From Liolophura sinensis (lineage: Eukaryota > Mollusca > Polyplacophora > Chitonida > Chitonidae), in the NCBI RefSeq assembly GCF_032854445.1, contig NC_088306.1, positions 7,191,924 through 7,255,923 on the forward strand: a stretch of 64,000 nucleotides of DNA. Reading direction: 5' to 3'. A program made the translations under genes and the position numbers. Under the pieces are notes generated by a model. It did no database searches. It was not told the DNA's origin and saw nothing but the letters and a program-made list of their open reading frames with translations. This document shows, piece by piece, positions 35,961 to 47,500 of the stretch. Position 1 is the stretch's first letter. Each line of letters opens with the position of its first letter.

Positions 35961-37226
35961 TTAACAACATTTGGTCAATTAATCAATCGATCGACCGATC
36001 AAATCAATCACGTCCATCTTTCGCCAGATACATGCACATATTCAATGGATTTATCAATAAACTACAACACTTTTTGTAAAACCTACGACGAGCAAGGGAG
36101 AGCCGGATTCCAACACACTATAGTCTGTTTCTAGCTGCCTATAATAAGTTCTACAATACAAATCAGTCAAAACTGCATTTTGTTAGGTACACATAACGTT
36201 GCCGGGTTGCATTTCTATAATATTGTAAAAATAATGTAGGTTTAAATTATTTTTCTTAAATCATGATGTTAAACACCATAAGGTTGGTTTCGACACCAAC
36301 ACCCTATTGCTATTCGTAACGTCATAAGTACTCAAAAGCCAACGGCATTGTACATCATTTAATGGCCAGCAAACATTCGGGAGAGTGACCGGGCCCCAGT
36401 AACTACGACAATTAAATGGAAGGCAAACTTCTAATACACTTACTTAACAAAACATTAAGTAATAAAGGCGTGAATTTACTATTTGCCGAAGCAATAACAG
36501 AACAGAAAATAAGCAAAACGCTCAAGGTTTGACAAGTTATTTCATGTTAGTCTTATGTTCAGTATTTAATAAATCGGTAGTCTATCCACATCTGTTTTTA
36601 CATGCTATATTATTGACGAATGACAAGGTGAGAAATCTCATGGTTACCAGGAAAAATCTGATAGTTACACAAAACATTGTAAGAACAATTTCAATGGATA
36701 AAAAGATCGAAATCGCCAGGAATATTCTCGTACACTTTCAGTTGTTATATGTTAGTATTCGTGTGGATGACGATATTGTGCGGGTGTACTTTGTCTGTTA
36801 TGTGGTGCTGGTAGTGGCCTTATCACAAATGGCAATGAACGACAAACACTTTAGTATCACACTCTTGCGACCTTACCACAGCGCAGCGTGATGCGCACAT
36901 TCCTTGAAATAAAACTGTGCGCCCAAGGTTGAAGGGAGATAAGTCTTACTTGTAATAGGCAAACAGAAAACCCTTCGCAATGAATATGCTTAGTATGAAA
37001 GCCATACAGCTTCATCAATGCGGCTAATGCTAAAATATCTACGATGATAATTACTAAAATCATACATGTTATACTGCTGTACAATATGAGAGTCTACATC
37101 ACAAATGATATACCAAATAATGATTGCCAACATATTCTTTGAGTAAACAATTGTTAACATTTACAACCTTCACAGGTGTTAATTTAACATAAGTTAGTGT
37201 TCCGGTACAAGAATTTCTAAGCATTT
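35961..37226. other. Intergenic, nothing recognised
   Basis: A+T-rich sequence. A 120-codon open frame (36529-36891) has no domain, start context or splice support. Confidence 0.5.
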
Positions 37227-37515
37227 TGCGAATTTTCTGTTTATTTATTTATTTGATTGGTGTTTCACGCTGTACTCAAGAATATTTCACTTATGACGGC
37301 GGCCAGCATTATGGTGGGTGGAAACTGGGCAGAAAAGGGGGGAAACCCACGACCATTCGCAGGTTGCTGTCAGACCTTCCCACGTACGGCCGGAGAGGAC
37401 GTCAGCATGAGTTGGACTTGAACTCACAGCGACTGCATTGGTGAGAGACTCCTGTAACATTACACTGCGCTAGCGCGCTAACCGACTGAGCCACGGAGGC
37501 CCCTGTGAATTTTCT
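37227..37515 (-). mobile_element. Full-length tRNA-derived SINE with 12-bp target-site duplication
   Basis: The best copy in the window (37239-37503, 265 bp). On the minus strand it opens GGGGCCTCCGTGGCTCAGTC with an A box, has B box GTTCAAGTCC, and ends in an AAATAAATAAATAAA tail. TGCGAATTTTCT (37227-37238) and TGTGAATTTTCT (37504-37515) flank it, 11 of 12 matching. Confidence 0.87.
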
Positions 37516-38525
37516 AACATTTTATAATGTATAACAGTAACCTGTTTAACAGAGTAATCTGTATAACCCCAATCTACCTGCACCTCCGGGCTGGGGTGGG
37601 GTGGGAGGGTTGATTTCTCTTTGGATTAGTAATAGAAGCTTTAATAGGAAGACGTGGCTGGAGGAAATGTGCCTTAAGTCTAGTGGTAGAAGTGTGGACT
37701 CCAAATAACAAGATGGTATATGTAAGCCCCGTAACACTATCATGCTTTTCCCATCTATTTCTGCCAAATTGTTGAGATCGGTATGAATGTTGTATACTGT
37801 ATGACACTTCTAAAAGAGTAATTTTGATGCTTGTCTTGTTGTATAATAAAAAATCAGATAAAGAACGCCGAAAAAAGTCACTTTAGATTTTGCATACTTC
37901 ATATTTTTTATTTTAACGGAAATTAACAAATTCTAGAAGCATGACCTCCAAGTCATTGCATTCAATTTAGGTTCTTCATCTAAAAATCAGTTGCCGGACG
38001 TGTTAATCTAGAATGTCAAAAGCCATAAATCTTGCGGTTACGAGGGAAAATGTGTGTGTGACGTAAGTTAGTGTTCGTTAATGCGCATGGTCATGATGCC
38101 TAACAAATGGAACATTTTTACCCACAACTCAGTGCAGTTATCCTTTCCTTATTCTGTAGTGGAGAAACGACGAGCAACAGTTGATTCTTGAAAAACAATC
38201 GAGGCGGTGTTCTGCCTAGTTGCGAGTTGTTTCACCTACTTAAAAGTGTTTGTAGTAATGTAACAACTATCGACTATTTTTCAAGAATCGCGCGGTGCCA
38301 TTTCAAACAAATAATAATAAAAAAATACACCACAATTAGTGTCAATGAATACTCTTTCTTGTCGCAGGAGAAGCATTTTTTGCATAGTGGAATATAATCG
38401 CATGTCGCATGTCGCATGGTTGATCTTTCGTGACGGTGTTACATGAAGTTTTAGTTCAAAAGCGCCAGAGCTTTTAACCAATGGGAGTCCAGTCGGTTGT
38501 ACTCTATATAGGTTACAACATGAGC

Positions 38526-38905
38526 ATACAATGATTGAGTGAGTGAGTGAGTGAGTGAGTTAGTGCTTGGGGTTTAACGTCGTGCTCAACAATTTTTCAG
38601 TCATATGACGACGAAGGAATCCTTAGGGTGTATGTAATGTACCTCCTTGTTGCAGGACGGATTTCCACCGCTCTTTTTATCTAGAGCTGCACTGATTCGA
38701 CTTACGGAAGGTAAGTAAGCGCCCGCCCGAACCATTGTACTGATACGGGTCAACCAGTCTATGCACTATCCCCTTCATGCTGAACGCCAAACGAGGAAGT
38801 TACGACTTCCTCTTTTAAAGTCTTAGGTGTGACTCCACCCAGGATTGATCCTGGAACTACCGTTTCCGAAGCGGACGCTTTACCAAGCATACGATGAGTG
38901 TGTAA
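38526..38905 (-). mobile_element. Second SINE-like family (GTGAGTGAGTGCTTGGGGTTTA type)
   Basis: A GAGT microsatellite is followed by TGCTTGGGGTTTAACGTCGT, TCATATGACGACGAAGGAAT, GATACGGGTCAACCAGTC, CGAGGAAGTTACGACTTCCT and a tRNA-like end CCAGGATTGATCCTGGAAC then GAAGCGGACGCTTTACCA. I recall near-identical elements from many mollusc genomes. The tRNA-like end reads on the minus strand, so the element does too. Confidence 0.75.
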
Positions 38906-39660
38906 GATTATGGACAGTGGCTCGGTTTGTGATTAGTTACTTTTGAAAGTAAATCTCCGCAACATTGACACAACCTTAGTACAAACTCTGTTTTGCTGTT
39001 CAAATTTGTGCCCAGGAGAATTGGTGACGCCTCTCTGCTTTTTCTCACACTAGCAGCATTTCATGTATTTGAAATGAAGGCGAAGAACGAAACTGTTAGA
39101 AAATAAATTTCACATTTATCAGAAACGAATGAACGCCTCGCATATAACATTCTTATGATTGGTTAGACAAAGGATTGATGTCACAACAAACGTTTAAAGT
39201 CATCCTTAAGGAAAAACATCGATGGTCTTTCCGGATAGCGTAAACCAAGCGGTTTAAGGGAGAAAACTCCTGCCGGGCCAAAACATCCGAAGGTTTGGAT
39301 GAATTCGAAATCAATGGGACACCAACATATAATACTTTACACTGGAAAATGAGAATTAGACGTATATGCTTAAGATCAAGTTCATCTAAAACAGCGCCTG
39401 AATAGTTTTGAATAGTACTATGTTGTTACTTGACCAAGTGTTAGTTATAGCGCTTACAAGTATCTAGTGAATATTTTACAGACATGTATAGATTATATTC
39501 TTTGCAATTGATAAACCAAATTACCAAAACAAAGTACCAGTCACTTGACCTTACCATGCGCTGGAATCTTAAAACAAAATGGAGAACAAATGGTGTTCGT
39601 GTGAGCATAACAGACTTTCCAGATCATTCGACACTTGCATTTGCAATTCTTATATGATGC

Positions 39661-40470
39661 TAACAGTTTGTAGTGATCCTAACAGTTTATAGGGATACCA
39701 ACAGTTTATAGGGATGCTAACAGTTTATAGGGATACCAACAGTTTATAGGGATGCTAACAGTTTATTGGGATACCAACAGTTTGTAGGGATCCTAACAGT
39801 TTATAGGGATACCAACAGTTTATAGGGATGCTAACAGTTTATAGGGATACCAACAGTTTATAGGGATGCTAACAGTTTATGGGGATACCAACAGTTTGTA
39901 GGGATCCTAACAGTTTATAGGGATACCAACAGTTTATAGGGATGCTAACAGTTTATAGGGATACCAACAGTTTGTAGGGATCCTAACAGTCTGTAGGGAT
40001 ACTCAATGATTGTAAGGATACTAACAGTTTGTACGGATGCTAAGGGTTTGTAGTGATCCTAACAGTTTGTAGGGAACCTAACAGTCTGTAAGGATACTAT
40101 CAGCTTGTAGGGATAGTAACAGTTTGTACGGATGCTAAGGGTTTGTAGGGATCCTACAAGTTTGTAGTGATCCTAACAGTTTGTAGGGAACCTAACAGTC
40201 TGTAAGGATACTATCAGCTTGTAGGGATAGTAACAGTTTGCAAGGATACTAACGTTTTAACGTGATGCTAACATTTTGCAACGATACTAACAGCTTGTAG
40301 GGATAGTAACAGTTTGTACGGATGCTAAGGGTTTGTAGTGATCCTAACAGTTTGTAGGGATCCTAACAGTCTGTAAGGATACTAACAGTTTGTAGGGATA
40401 CCAACAGTTTGTAAGGATGCTAACAGTTTATAGGGATTCTCACAGTTTATAGGGGTGTTCATCGTTTACA
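39661..40470. repeat. 19-bp minisatellite, about 42 copies
   Basis: Units of AACAGTTTATAGGGATACC alternate with variants ending GATGCT and GATCCT. In the first half, blocks of several units repeat as a larger period; the second half is more diverged with variants AGGGTTTGTAGTGATCCT. Spacing is too regular and units too short for a CRISPR, and there are no spacers. Confidence 0.93.
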
Positions 40471-41191
40471 GGGAAAGGATACCAGCATATTGTTCCCAAT
40501 AACACTAAAGGCCAGTAGTTAGACGTTATAAATACAAACTTAGTTTATCTATTCTAATTTGAAGGTGCAAATGGAACTTGTAACTTTTAACTTAAGGTCT
40601 CTATGGGTTTCTTTTAGACGGCAAAAAAATTTAAAAAATACCAGAAATACCCTGAATGATTATATTGGTGCTAAAGAAACGGTCCACATAACTTGTTTTA
40701 TCCTGGCACACAGATACACTTTACCCGAGGTATAAGTTAATGAGTGTATAGAGTGTAGTGGCGCTGTGTTTATGTCAACCTCTGATTGATGACCTTTTAA
40801 AAAGTATATATCCTCTTTGTGTGTTAATGCCTAGACTTACTTCCTTATTCATGAATGTTGTTTTATAGATAAGGGTCAAGCCTTTCACGACCGCCCGGGA
40901 GTGTTGTTATATTGAATATTATAATGGGAGCAATTAATCGGCTCAGCGGATAAGGCTAGAAAATGACATCCAGAAAAAAGCTATACAGCAACTTCAGAAT
41001 AGCACGGGAACAAAGAGCAAGTTTAAAGCGTGTGGTGTATTACAACTAAGTAACATGAGTTCCACTCCGTTTTCGTTCTGGTTTGGTAATTACGAATGGA
41101 ATTTGGAACAGACGTTAAACCTTTTTTTATAAAGGTGAATCTTTGATGACATCCATGTTCTGATTGTACAAGAAGTTTAGGGCTTCGGAGT
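40471..41191 (+). promoter_or_regulatory. Upstream region of the PLC-like gene
   Basis: The promoter and 5' UTR should lie here, unless a further non-coding exon exists. I see no convincing TATA box close to the ATG. An in-frame stop at 41147-41149 bounds the coding start. Confidence 0.35.
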
Positions 41192-41531
41192 ATGGAGCCG
41201 GCTCCGCTAGGACAGGCGTGGATAGTCGTGGGATATATCAACCTCAGCCTTTGGCTCAATTTCCACCTGGTGTCTGCTCTATTCCGACAAGAGTTAACAA
41301 GGTTAAACACTGCGTTCGACAACTCCATAACGCAAGCGTCCCTTCTTGGTCAGCATGATGGCGTCCTCTCGCGCATGGAGTGTGCGACAAAATGTGTTTC
41401 CAGAAAAAATTGTTTCTCGTTTTTTTACAACTCTAAGAAGCGGTTATGTCAAACTCATTGCTATGTTTTCGCCCAGCTTGACAATACTTTCGTCACAAGC
41501 AATGGAGAGGAATATCACCACATTGTTCATA
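41192..41531 (+). CDS. PLC-like gene exon 1: signal peptide and PAN-like domain
   Basis: ATG 41192 is the first in-frame ATG after an in-frame stop at 41147-41149 and has A at -3 and G at +4. Residues 10-31 are hydrophobic (WIVVGYINLSLWLNF), with a plausible cleavage site after VSA. Cysteines at 64, 68, 74, 86 and 90 with the C-x3-C-x5-C spacing suggest a PAN/apple fold. Of the nearby GT sites, only A|GTGCGT at 41532 gives the phase 1 needed by exon 2; the joined codon is AGA. This boundary is the weakest of the gene. Confidence 0.75.
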
Positions 41532-44500
41532 GTGCGTATTTACTGGTACAGGACACAAATATACGACTAAAGCTGAGTTTTAAGACCATTAACAACCGTA
41601 CCTGGAAATGCATTTTATTTCTTTTTCTCAGTTTTTCTCTCATTGAAATTAAAATCATTCAAACATTTTAAGTAGTAGATGTATTTTACATGTATGGTCA
41701 AAGTTGATAGTGTTACGTTCTTTGAAGTTTTGTGAAACACCTTTGCCTTTTGTACAAAAACATTTGTACAGAAAACGTTGTATGTTATTTATTATAAATG
41801 ACTACAGCATTGAGAGTAACATTTGAACATTGATGACAGTGTAATAACTGCCAGAGAGACATATTACAGATGAAATCAGGCTACTGGCCAATTTAGCTGA
41901 GTCAGGGTTTTATTCGAACTGTTCATGTCTATGTTCCTCATTAAGAACGAATATCATAGTTTAGACTGCATTAGATGAAAAAGGCAGTGATGATAGCTGC
42001 AAATTACTTAACGTCACTGGACTACACTCGACGTCACTGGACTACACTCACAATGCTGTGTTGTCATCACACTGAGTATACAATCACATTAAAATAATGC
42101 AAATGAACCAGGCCTCGGGGATGTTTGGTCCAACAGCAGAATCCCGGTATACAAATATGTTTTTTTAGATATAATACTGCTGGTAAATTTCTGTTATAAA
42201 TTACCAGTGTAAATTTTGCTTGGTTTTTTATTTTGTTTAGTTTTTCATTTTGTTTAGTTTTTTATTTTGTTTAGTTTTTTTTTTTTGGAGGAGGATATGA
42301 AATGTTTGAAACATGTGTTCAATAATCTATGTTTTGGTGTTCAGGATCCTGCGTCACAATGGAATCTCCGCATCTGGACGCCAAGTGTAACAGATACATG
42401 TATTCCTTCAAGTTCAGCAACGACGTACTGGGTTGCCCGGTTTCAACAGAGATTGAGAACTTTTTATCACGTGGAGACGTAAGTTTTCAAGAGCTAGAGC
42501 AGCTAGACCATTTTTATAATTGTGAAAGGTCGTCGTCAGGTTGGACATATGACCCGTTGCAATCAGAGTGTAGCTGAGATTCGCATTTTGACTGTTTTCA
42601 GAACGTATGAACTAGCATGGTACTAGACTTGATATTGGTTTTCATTTATTCGTCCAGGATATTCCTTTCCTTTTTGTTTTGGGAAATAGACTTACGTTTA
42701 ATAGCGTTGAAATGCCCTTTATAGTTGATGGCTGGCATACGAATGTTTATTTTGACACCTTTAGATCGAGGTTTAGCTTCTCTTTCTTTTTTTACACGAA
42801 CATTTAGAGTAAATTCACACGAGGCAAGGTTTTACCGGTTATGTATGATCATTTGACAACTATGGCATTTTGGAAAACAGCTGGTGTAGTCTTTTGTATT
42901 AGAAAGGTTATGGCGATATGTCAGTTTTACTTCTCTCGAAGTTTCTCCTAGATGAGCTTTTTTTGCCATCAATCATTTTTTTCTTAACTTGCACGATGGC
43001 GTCCAGAATTATTGTGTGAGGATGCCATTTACTGATTTAATCTGCTGCTAGTTTTACGTGGTAAAACTGCAGATAATTTCAGATAACTGCAGATAATTTC
43101 ACTTTTGCGACGGCCAGACTTTCAATGTATGGTTACAAACAGGCAACAGTCGAGCAAAGAGTTTGGTACAAATACCTGAGACCTGTTACAAGTTTTCGTA
43201 CTTACCAGACACATTACTCCGATTTTCATTGGACAGCGACTGTCATGTAGATTTGTGGAATGGTGTATATAGATATTATCATAACCGTGTGTTTCAGCTC
43301 TCGTTAAACGTGCTCGGCTGAAACGACAGGCCGACCTCAGACAACGAGAGCTGACATAACATCGCGAGCACACACTCTTATGCGAGCAAAGTTTCAACGT
43401 GCAGTATAGTTTAAATCCGATATTCTTTGCAATTAACAGCTGCATGATGACTTGACTGTAAGTTTGGCTTAACAACAGTGATGCACAGTCTGTATTTATT
43501 GAACCAACATGTGGTGTGGTCATGTAACCACTGATCGTGTCTGGCTGCAGTGGCTCCAATTTAGTGGAAATTCTCAAAACGATCTCTTATCACTCATCAT
43601 CATGATGGGAGTGGTAGAAATAATAATGAAATTACTGATGACTGCAGCGAGTGTGAAGCGCCGGATATATTTGTTCTCTTTGCTGTTACATTCAGTAGAT
43701 GGCAAATCTGTGGTTTCCTCCACCCAGAGTGAAACGAGAGCAGGTCGCCCATTGTATGAAATTTTTCGCCAAGTGAATATTTATTGCGGCCTGGTGTTTA
43801 GGTTACTTAGTGATTTTTATCAAGAAGGTCAGGCATGTTTTCATTGATCTTTAGTAAAGGCAGTACCGTCGCATAGTGAACCATGTGTGACGCGTTTCGA
43901 CTAACGGCAAAATTTTTTGTCCGTTAAAATGAAGACATTAAATGTGTTTTCTTCACAATTTGATGTTGTTGTCGTTACGTTACGCCAAATTCCGATGCTA
44001 GTTCAGGGGTTTCCCCGGCAGAGTTTGCTTTGAATGTAAACGTTGGAAATAGTCCGTTTTCACAGGATGGATTTACGAACCATCCTATACCGAAAAATAT
44101 CGAATTTTTCCTATCCTGGAGCCGATGGCATACTCGTATGATGGTTAGGATATCTCCGTTCAGCTGTCAAACGCTGATGTTTGAGCTATTCGCCAATGCA
44201 TGTGAAGAAAACTGACAACACGGAGCTGGACTTCACCGGTTGACTGTCGTAGCTGCTCATTTAGGTTTTATTCTTAAGGCTGTTATCCTTGTATTATATT
44301 TTACAGGACAGATTTGCTACATCGTTGCTCACTTACCGGATACGGCAATACATGGTGCAAGTAACTGGGCTAAAGTGTCGCCCTTTACATGAGGGCTACT
44401 GACACCAGATATTTTCTCATCCTTTTACTGAGTAGTCGTGTGACTTATATTTTCCTAAATCGCATTCGACGTTTTACTGTTATTTTTATTCATCTCATAG

Positions 44501-47500
44501 CTTTAGACACGTAAAGCTTGTATCATAATCCCAGGTAGCGGCAATCTCGCAGGAAGCAACCTCATCTTGGGCAATATCAACTATGCCAACAACCACAACC
44601 ACAACGCCACCTCCATTAATTCCGATCTACGCAGAACCTCCGGTTCCACAAGAAGGTACGTATGACGGCAATATGAATTATTGTCCACTGTCTATGCGTG
44701 CAAACACAGGATTTCAAGTAGCAAAGTTTCTGAGGGATTTACTAATATCTTTTAGGCTTATTAGGGTATAAAGCGAGTCAGTCCTTATAATTTGATTTAA
44801 GCAATGAAAGAATGTTATATAATGTTTTGCTTTCACTCCAGATTGTGGGAAATATTAGTTTTGAGAAGAAAAAGCTGCTTGCTTTTGAATGAGATTCTTT
44901 GGAACATTGGTGATCAATGCTTTACCGTTAGTAAGCAACGTCTCGTGCCCAGAGAGCGAAATGACGAGGCAAAGTGTGCATCTGCGGGTCCTTGTCATGA
45001 AGTTTCATGAATAACTGACCCTTTAAAAAGTGAAATCGGAGAGAACTATGAGCGCTGAAGACATAGCATGAATTGTATTTATTTTCTCAGACGCATTTTC
45101 CAGGTAACAAGGCGTTTACGCTGTGAATAACTAGGCTATTGTTGTTACACAATGAGTTTATAAGGGAGTGGGCACACGTTTGTATTCGTTATACAGGTTG
45201 CAAAACGCGTTTAGCTGTAACATAGAGAAAATATCTTAGTGTCTCAATCATACTGGTTTCCCCGAGAGCAAGGATGTGTATTTAAAACATCAGCTGGAAA
45301 ATGATTTTGATTAATTTGGTTTGTGTTGGCGACATTACTCGCACACGACTCCAGTTTATTGGAGTATAACACACAAATTTAACCAATCGTATTGCGCCTT
45401 AGGAACCTAAATTCTTTAAATAAAACTATTTCATTATGAACATTTTTGAAACAGGGCTATCAATGTTGCACGTTTCCAAATAGCCACTTTTTACCCTGAC
45501 AAGATTGTTTGTTCAAAAGAGTGAAGTTAAGCCAGACTTGGCCTTATACAGAAACTAATGTCACTTTAGCCCGGAACAAAGTTAATACAATTTTGAACAG
45601 CTGGACTCAAGTTTTCAAGTAGCTACGTTTACGATAAAATCATCACTTTCAGCAGTTCTCGGTTAAGCTAACAACCCAATCGAGCTATTTAAGTGGAACA
45701 AAGTGGTTGGCGAAAGGTAATTTGAAATCATGGCCGTCTATGATAGGATAAGTTAAATTAACAAGATGTATTCCATCCGTTACATGTGACAATTTGCCAC
45801 CTACCACTGTCGTCGCTGCTCTAGTTTTACTTTCTATGCCGACAGCCTTTTATATTATTATAATTCGCTTCCATGCCTGTTCATCGGTTAAATAGTCCCA
45901 AAAGCACTTCGGTGATTAGTATTATGTTTATCGTTTGTTCCTGTAGAGAAATCGTGTCGCTGGGAGGGAACTTCTCCTTTCTGTACAGCCACCTGTAAAG
46001 AAGGATGGACTTTTGAAAGATCCTCGAAGACAGGTGGCGGAAAGAAATGTTGGACTGGCACCAAACGCTTGTGCTGTATGGGTACGTTTTTCTTCTGAAT
46101 CTTTGATGAAGATATGTGTATTGATTTCAACTGTTATTGTTAACGGACGTTTTCCACTCGCTCGTGCGTGTTTCCGCATGTGGTTTGTTAAATAGGTGTA
46201 CGCCTTTCTCTTGCATGACTTCGTCTTCCCAGTGTATGGCTTGTCACCTGCATGAGTGAACTATTTTGTTTATTTATCTATTTGACTTGTATTTTACACC
46301 GCACTCAAGAATATTTCACCTATACCACGACGACAGGGGTTATGGTGGGAGGAAACCGGCCAGGGCCAGAGGGAAAACAGGACTTTCCCATGTACGATAA
46401 GGGAATGAATCGTTAAGGTATACATATAATAACGTGAAGAAAAATGGGCTGGAGTATTGTTTTCGACACGCGACTGAAATCATCCAAAATAAACACAAAA
46501 AATCTGAACGCTTATCAGTATCAGTTAAAACTGGAAAATCACATGAAATAGCCAGTGGTAGGATTATGTGTCACATGTATAAGGTTATTGTTGTAGTCGC
46601 ATTCTCCAGTACATATAAGTCGAAGGTCCTGCCAACAACAACAATCTGGGGATTGTCGTAGATTGTCTTGGATTTACACCGGGCTATTTTCGTTTTCTTT
46701 CACCATAATGCTGGACGCCGTCGTATAAGTGAAATACTCTTGAGTACGGCGTAAAACACAAATCAAATAACTAAACAAATAAATATATTTACACATGTAT
46801 TTGATTGCTGTTTAACGCCGTTTTCAAGTATTTGTCACTTATACATGTACGAAAATCTTTACGAACTGCTTTAAAAAACTTAAAACAAAAATGTAAATGA
46901 AGTTCTCCATTTATATAAAAATATATTATAAATATTTTTGTATTTTAAATCGAAACCCCTAAAATATATTTGATCCTATAAGTTGAAAATTGTACAACAT
47001 ACCTCTGGGAAATTAGAGGATAAATTGACATAAATCAGTACCATCGTCGTATAAGTGAAATGTTCTTGAGTACGGCGTAAAACACCAATCAAATAAGTAA
47101 ACATCAGTCAGTATGATGAAGTGCAGAAAAAATCTAAAATCAACATCCACATTGCTACAATTTTTGCAAAATTTGATAGCTTTAATATGACAAAAAATAG
47201 TTTCAAGCTAAGTAATTCATTTCACCACACTTGAAACCAGATAAAAACCCAGAAAATTGACATAATTGATCAGCATTATTGAGGACAAAATCTTTATGGA
47301 AAACAATGGAAATAGACGAGGTGAACATATTTCAGTGGCATGCTTTATTTTACATTTCATACTTTATTTTCCAGAGGGAACCAACTGTGACATCGTTGGA
47401 ACTTTGCCGGTTTGTGGAAGCAGTCCTTCGTCGTGTTATTCTAGGAGTCAGGATTTCATCAGAAGCATCAATGCGGGTTGCTGGACTGGATACAAAGCGG

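Noticed and set aside
36529-36891. 120-codon plus-strand frame
   Set aside because: Low-complexity hydrophobic and Ile/Val-rich translation of A+T-rich DNA; no supporting sites.
39661-40470. CRISPR-like regular repeat
   Set aside because: Units are contiguous with no spacers, and the DNA is eukaryotic; it is a minisatellite.
41532-41671. Extension of PLC-like exon 1 to the stop at 41671
   Set aside because: The extra residues turn into Phe/Leu-rich A+T translation; a phase-correct donor at 41532 fits exon 2.
43122-43577. 151-codon open frame on the minus strand
   Set aside because: It lies in an intron of the PLC-like gene, has no signal, domain or repeat pattern, and its length is within chance for a 64-kb window.
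45888-46179. Minus-strand frames opposite PLC-like exon 4
   Set aside because: They are antisense shadows of a coding exon with clear plus-strand conservation.
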